A stretch of DNA of 6,838 nt. Origin: Hyphomicrobiales bacterium. GTDB lineage: Bacteria > Pseudomonadota > Alphaproteobacteria > Rhizobiales > Aestuariivirgaceae. The stretch is from positions 1 through 6,838 of the forward strand of contig JAHFPK010000148.1 in the NCBI GenBank assembly GCA_023266715.1, in the 5' to 3' direction. The translations under genes were made by a program, and so were the position numbers. Position 1 is the first letter of the stretch; every line of letters begins with the position of its first letter. A model generated the notes under the pieces. It was given only the letters and a program-made list of their open reading frames with translations, was not told where the DNA came from and searched no databases. Below are positions 5,282 to 6,838 of this stretch, in pieces.

Positions 5282-6343
5282 TCAGCAGACCGTTAGATAG
5301 GACCGCATCGGCGTGTTTTCAGCGAAATAGAGCCGGAACTCGCTGGAGGCCGCCGGCGCCAACGTTTCTTCGAGAAAATCACCCGCATGCAGGACATGCT
5401 GGATGGCGGTGATCGCCTGCCAGTCCGGGTCCTGGTCGATGGCAAGGTCGAGGATGCCCTGTTCGAGATAGCGCCGGTGATCGTCGGATATTTCATGGGT
5501 CACCCAGCAGACAAGATCGGCGGCACCGGATTTCCTCAGTGCGGCTTCAATGCCGGCCGATCCCGCGCCGCTGTTATAGATGCCGGCAACGGGCGCGCCC
5601 GCCCGTAGCGCGGCACTAACAGCGCGGTAACAAAGCTCCTCGTCGTCGCGAGCTTCGACATGGGGCGAAGTGAAGTCGAGTCCCGGGTTGGCATGGGCCA
5701 CGCCGTCGCGGCAGCCGGCGATCCTCTCGAGATGGCCACGATAGTCCTTGTGGCCGCTGAGAAACAGCACACGGCCATGCCGCCTTGCGAAGCGCCCGAG
5801 CACGTGGCCCGCCGTGCGGCCTGCCCGGTAATGGTCGATCCCGACATAGGTCAGCCCTTGAACGTCGCTGATGTTGGTGACCACTGCGACGGCGGGCTCT
5901 CCCGCTGCGGTTACTGCCCGCAGCGCCCGGCGTACGCGCTCAGTGTCTGGTCCGGCAATCACCAGCCCCTGGCGGCGATAGGATGGGTTGATGATAGCGT
6001 TCACAAACAGGTCCTCCCGGCGCTCGGAAATAAAGTTGCGGTGGACGGCAATGCGCTTGTCGAGAATGGCGATGGCGCGCTGGAAGGCCTGATTGAGCCG
6101 CTGATAGAACGGTGTCTTGTTCGTCGGCAACAGAACATCGATGTGGACGAGTCCGTGGCTCGTGTTCGGCAGAAGACGCTGCACGCCAAGCACCCGCGAC
6201 GCTGCGACCACCTTCTTGCGGGTTCGGTCCGAGACGCTTTCACGCTCGTTGAAAACCCGGTCGACGGTCGCCGGGCTGACCCCGGCGGCGGCTGCAATAT
6301 CGGCGAAGCGCGGCGAGCGCTTGCGGCGGCGGGTGGGCTTCAT
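5282..6343 (-). CDS. LacI-family transcriptional regulator, VDRV-type
   Basis: A 353-residue cytosolic DNA-binding regulator. A basic N-terminus (MKPTRRRKR) precedes a LacI-type helix-turn-helix at about 12-31 (FADIAAAAGVSPATVDRVFN) and helix 3 (SVSDRTRKKVVAAS, 36-49). The canonical hinge helix (PNxxARxL) is missing: only about 12 residues join helix 3 to the first strand of the ligand domain (IDVLLPTNKTPF, 68-79). The ligand domain is of periplasmic-binding-protein type, with VLFLSGHKDYRGHLERIAGCRDG (192-214), GIYNSGAGSAGIEAAL (254-269) and VTHEISDDHRRYLEQGILDLAIDQDP (281-306). The ATG at 6343 has AAAGGA 5 bases upstream; a TTG at 6364 would extend it by 7 residues but falls inside the predicted -10 box. 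It diverges from a sugar isomerase gene, so it probably senses a sugar or sugar phosphate and controls that cluster. The ligand is unknown. Confidence 0.88.
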   Translation of the reverse strand: MKPTRRRKRSPRFADIAAAAGVSPATVDRVFNERESVSDRTRKKVVAASRVLGVQRLLPNTSHGLVHIDVLLPTNKTPFYQRLNQAFQRAIAILDKRIAVHRNFISERREDLFVNAIINPSYRRQGLVIAGPDTERVRRALRAVTAAGEPAVAVVTNISDVQGLTYVGIDHYRAGRTAGHVLGRFARRHGRVLFLSGHKDYRGHLERIAGCRDGVAHANPGLDFTSPHVEARDDEELCYRAVSAALRAGAPVAGIYNSGAGSAGIEAALRKSGAADLVCWVTHEISDDHRRYLEQGILDLAIDQDPDWQAITAIQHVLHAGDFLEETLAPAASSEFRLYFAENTPMRSYLTVC

Positions 6344-6348
6344 GGGTA

Positions 6349-6354
6349 TCCTTT
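6349..6354 (-). promoter_or_regulatory. Ribosome binding site fixing the regulator start
   Basis: AAAGGA on the minus strand lies 5 bases upstream of the ATG at 6343. This is the strongest Shine-Dalgarno-like match near the gene and selects that ATG over the longer TTG start at 6364. Confidence 0.6.
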
Positions 6355-6363
6355 CTGACACCA

Positions 6364-6393
6364 ATCCTAGCAGAGATGACGATAAATCGTCAA
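6364..6393 (-). promoter_or_regulatory. Predicted promoter of the LacI-family regulator
   Basis: On the minus strand TTGACG (6388-6393) matches the -35 consensus at five of six positions, and TAGGAT (6364-6369) matches the -10 at four of six, with an 18-base spacer. Transcription would start near 6357, leaving a short leader that contains the ribosome binding site. The -35 box lies within or touching the dyad at 6377-6392, so a regulator bound there should block its own promoter. Confidence 0.5.
6377..6392. promoter_or_regulatory. Candidate LacI-family operator
   Basis: TGACGATAAATCGTCA has two perfect 7-bp inverted arms (6377-6383 and 6386-6392) separated by AA. It lies in the 119-bp divergent gap between the regulator and the isomerase, 33-48 bases upstream of the regulator start codon, and overlaps the predicted -35 of the regulator. 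Size and position suit a LacI-family dimer that represses itself and the divergent gene. The centre lacks the CG step common in LacI operators, which is consistent with the unusual hinge of this regulator. Confidence 0.55.
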
Positions 6394-6402
6394 AATTCCG
6401 GG

Positions 6403-6430
6403 CTGTCCCGTTCCTGTCCCGGGACTAGTC
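6403..6430. repeat. Short repeats and palindromes in the isomerase leader
   Basis: CTGTCCCG occurs twice (6403-6410 and 6414-6421), offset by 11 bases, about one helical turn. Two perfect 8-bp palindromes follow, TCCCGGGA (6417-6424) and GACTAGTC (6423-6430). They lie between the candidate operator and the isomerase start, where the isomerase promoter must be, although no clear -35/-10 pair is visible on the + strand. Tandem one-turn spacing could suit a second regulator; this is inference. Confidence 0.35.
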
Positions 6431-6449
6431 TGTGGCGCTTCCCCAGCTT

Positions 6450-6453
6450 GGAG
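6450..6453 (+). promoter_or_regulatory. Ribosome binding site of the isomerase gene
   Basis: GGAG lies 9 bases upstream of the ATG at 6463. It supports that start for a gene cut off by the window end. Confidence 0.5.
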
Positions 6454-6462
6454 ACCACGCCC

Positions 6463-6838
6463 ATGAAAATCGCCCTCGACCCGCATATGCACCGGCACTT
6501 GCCGCTGACCGAACTGCCGCGTCTCGCCGCCGACATGGGTTACGAATATATCGAGCTGTCGCCGCGCCCCGATTTCCTCGCCTGGTGGGTGCAGCCCCGC
6601 GCCTATCCCGAGCGCATGCGGGAATTCAAGAAGGCGCTCAAGGATCACGGCGTGAAGCTCGCCTCGCTGTTGCCCATGTATCGTTGGGCGAGCCCGCACG
6701 AGGATGAGCGCAAGGCCGCCGTCACCTACTGGAAGAAGGCGATAGAGATCGCCGTTGAGATGGATTGCAACGTGATGAATTCGGAGTTCGGTCGCGGGCC
6801 CTCGCCTGATCGCGGTCATCACGCCAACTGCTGTAACG
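6463..6838 (+). CDS. Sugar phosphate isomerase/epimerase, 5' part
   Basis: An open frame of 125 codons that runs off the right edge without a stop. It begins MKIALDPHMHRHLPLTEL and continues with YEYIELSPRPDFLAWW (27-42), a predicted helix around 47-61, LASLLPMYRW (66-75), a helix with YWKKAIEIA (89-97) and CNVMNSEFGRGP (102-113). These features fit the xylose isomerase-like TIM-barrel family of sugar phosphate isomerases/epimerases, first four beta-alpha units; Glu108 in the MNSEF stretch is in a region that commonly binds substrate or metal. Full-length members are near 280-300 residues, so over half is missing. The codon use is GC-rich, as in the regulator gene. It is divergent from that regulator and is probably the first gene of a carbohydrate catabolic operon. 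The substrate cannot be named. A minus-strand frame over the same DNA is only a shadow. Confidence 0.8.
   Translation, partial: MKIALDPHMHRHLPLTELPRLAADMGYEYIELSPRPDFLAWWVQPRAYPERMREFKKALKDHGVKLASLLPMYRWASPHEDERKAAVTYWKKAIEIAVEMDCNVMNSEFGRGPSPDRGHHANCCN

Noticed and set aside
4237..5412. 391-codon open frame on the + strand
   Set aside because: It is antisense to dusA, whose protein matches its family along the full length; the predicted product has no recognisable motif and runs into the regulator gene.
5660..6358. 232-codon open frame on the + strand
   Set aside because: Antisense to the LacI-family regulator; product lacks any coherent domain.
6367..6822. 151-codon open frame on the - strand
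   Set aside because: Antisense to the isomerase frame, which shows clear TIM-barrel family sequence; the minus frame also covers the promoter and operator region.
6781..6838. Possible frameshift in the isomerase near the window edge (Gly-His-His-Ala-Asn-Cys-Cys)
   Set aside because: The stretch is unusual but the frame stays open to the edge and family members vary here; the missing downstream sequence is needed to judge it.

Overview
The window looks like chromosomal DNA of an alphaproteobacterium, most likely of the Hyphomicrobiales (Rhizobiales) type. This rests on the gene families and their neighbourhood: cobalamin lower-ligand genes cobT and cobS beside a TIGR02281-type retropepsin-like protease and a DUF1289 protein, DusA, a passenger-less autotransporter-type barrel, and a VDRV-type LacI-family regulator facing a sugar phosphate isomerase/epimerase. 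The genus cannot be told from the sequence.

Layout. Positions 1-171 hold no convincing gene but carry three symmetric elements: a GC-rich REP-like hairpin (4-24), a 32-bp AT-rich dyad (54-85) and a terminator-like hairpin with a T-run that reads on the + strand (114-144). cobT (172-1200, -) and cobS (1264-2076, +) then diverge from a 63-bp gap. Downstream of cobS lie a secreted retropepsin-like protease (2165-2644, +) and a small DUF1289 protein with four cysteines (2693-2965, +). The DUF1289 gene meets the outer-membrane barrel gene (2962-4065, -) tail to tail, and one CTAG supplies the stop codon of both. dusA (4132-5130, -, TTG start) lies 66 bp upstream of the barrel gene on the same strand. 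A 151-bp gap with a near-perfect dyad (5166-5192) separates dusA from the last module: a LacI-family regulator (5282-6343, -) and the 5' part of a sugar phosphate isomerase/epimerase gene (6463 to the window end, +), which diverge.

How the genes work together. CobT makes alpha-ribazole phosphate, and CobS joins the lower ligand to adenosylcobinamide-GDP, so the pair completes nucleotide-loop assembly of cobalamin. The protease, DUF1289, barrel and DusA genes look like conserved housekeeping or envelope genes with no obvious shared pathway. The regulator/isomerase pair looks like the edge of a carbohydrate catabolic cluster continuing to the right. A 16-bp dyad (6377-6392) overlaps the -35 box of the regulator's predicted promoter and is the natural candidate operator for both directions. 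The right-hand module is more GC-rich than the centre (hand-counted sample lines: 30/60 at 4501-4560, 36/60 at 5941-6000, 41/60 at 6661-6720), so it may have a separate history.

No mobile element, CRISPR array, rRNA or tRNA gene, or cobalamin riboswitch was found. I see no clear new multi-gene system. The most testable novelties are the LacI operator/promoter architecture with an atypical short hinge in the regulator, and the 54-85 dyad.
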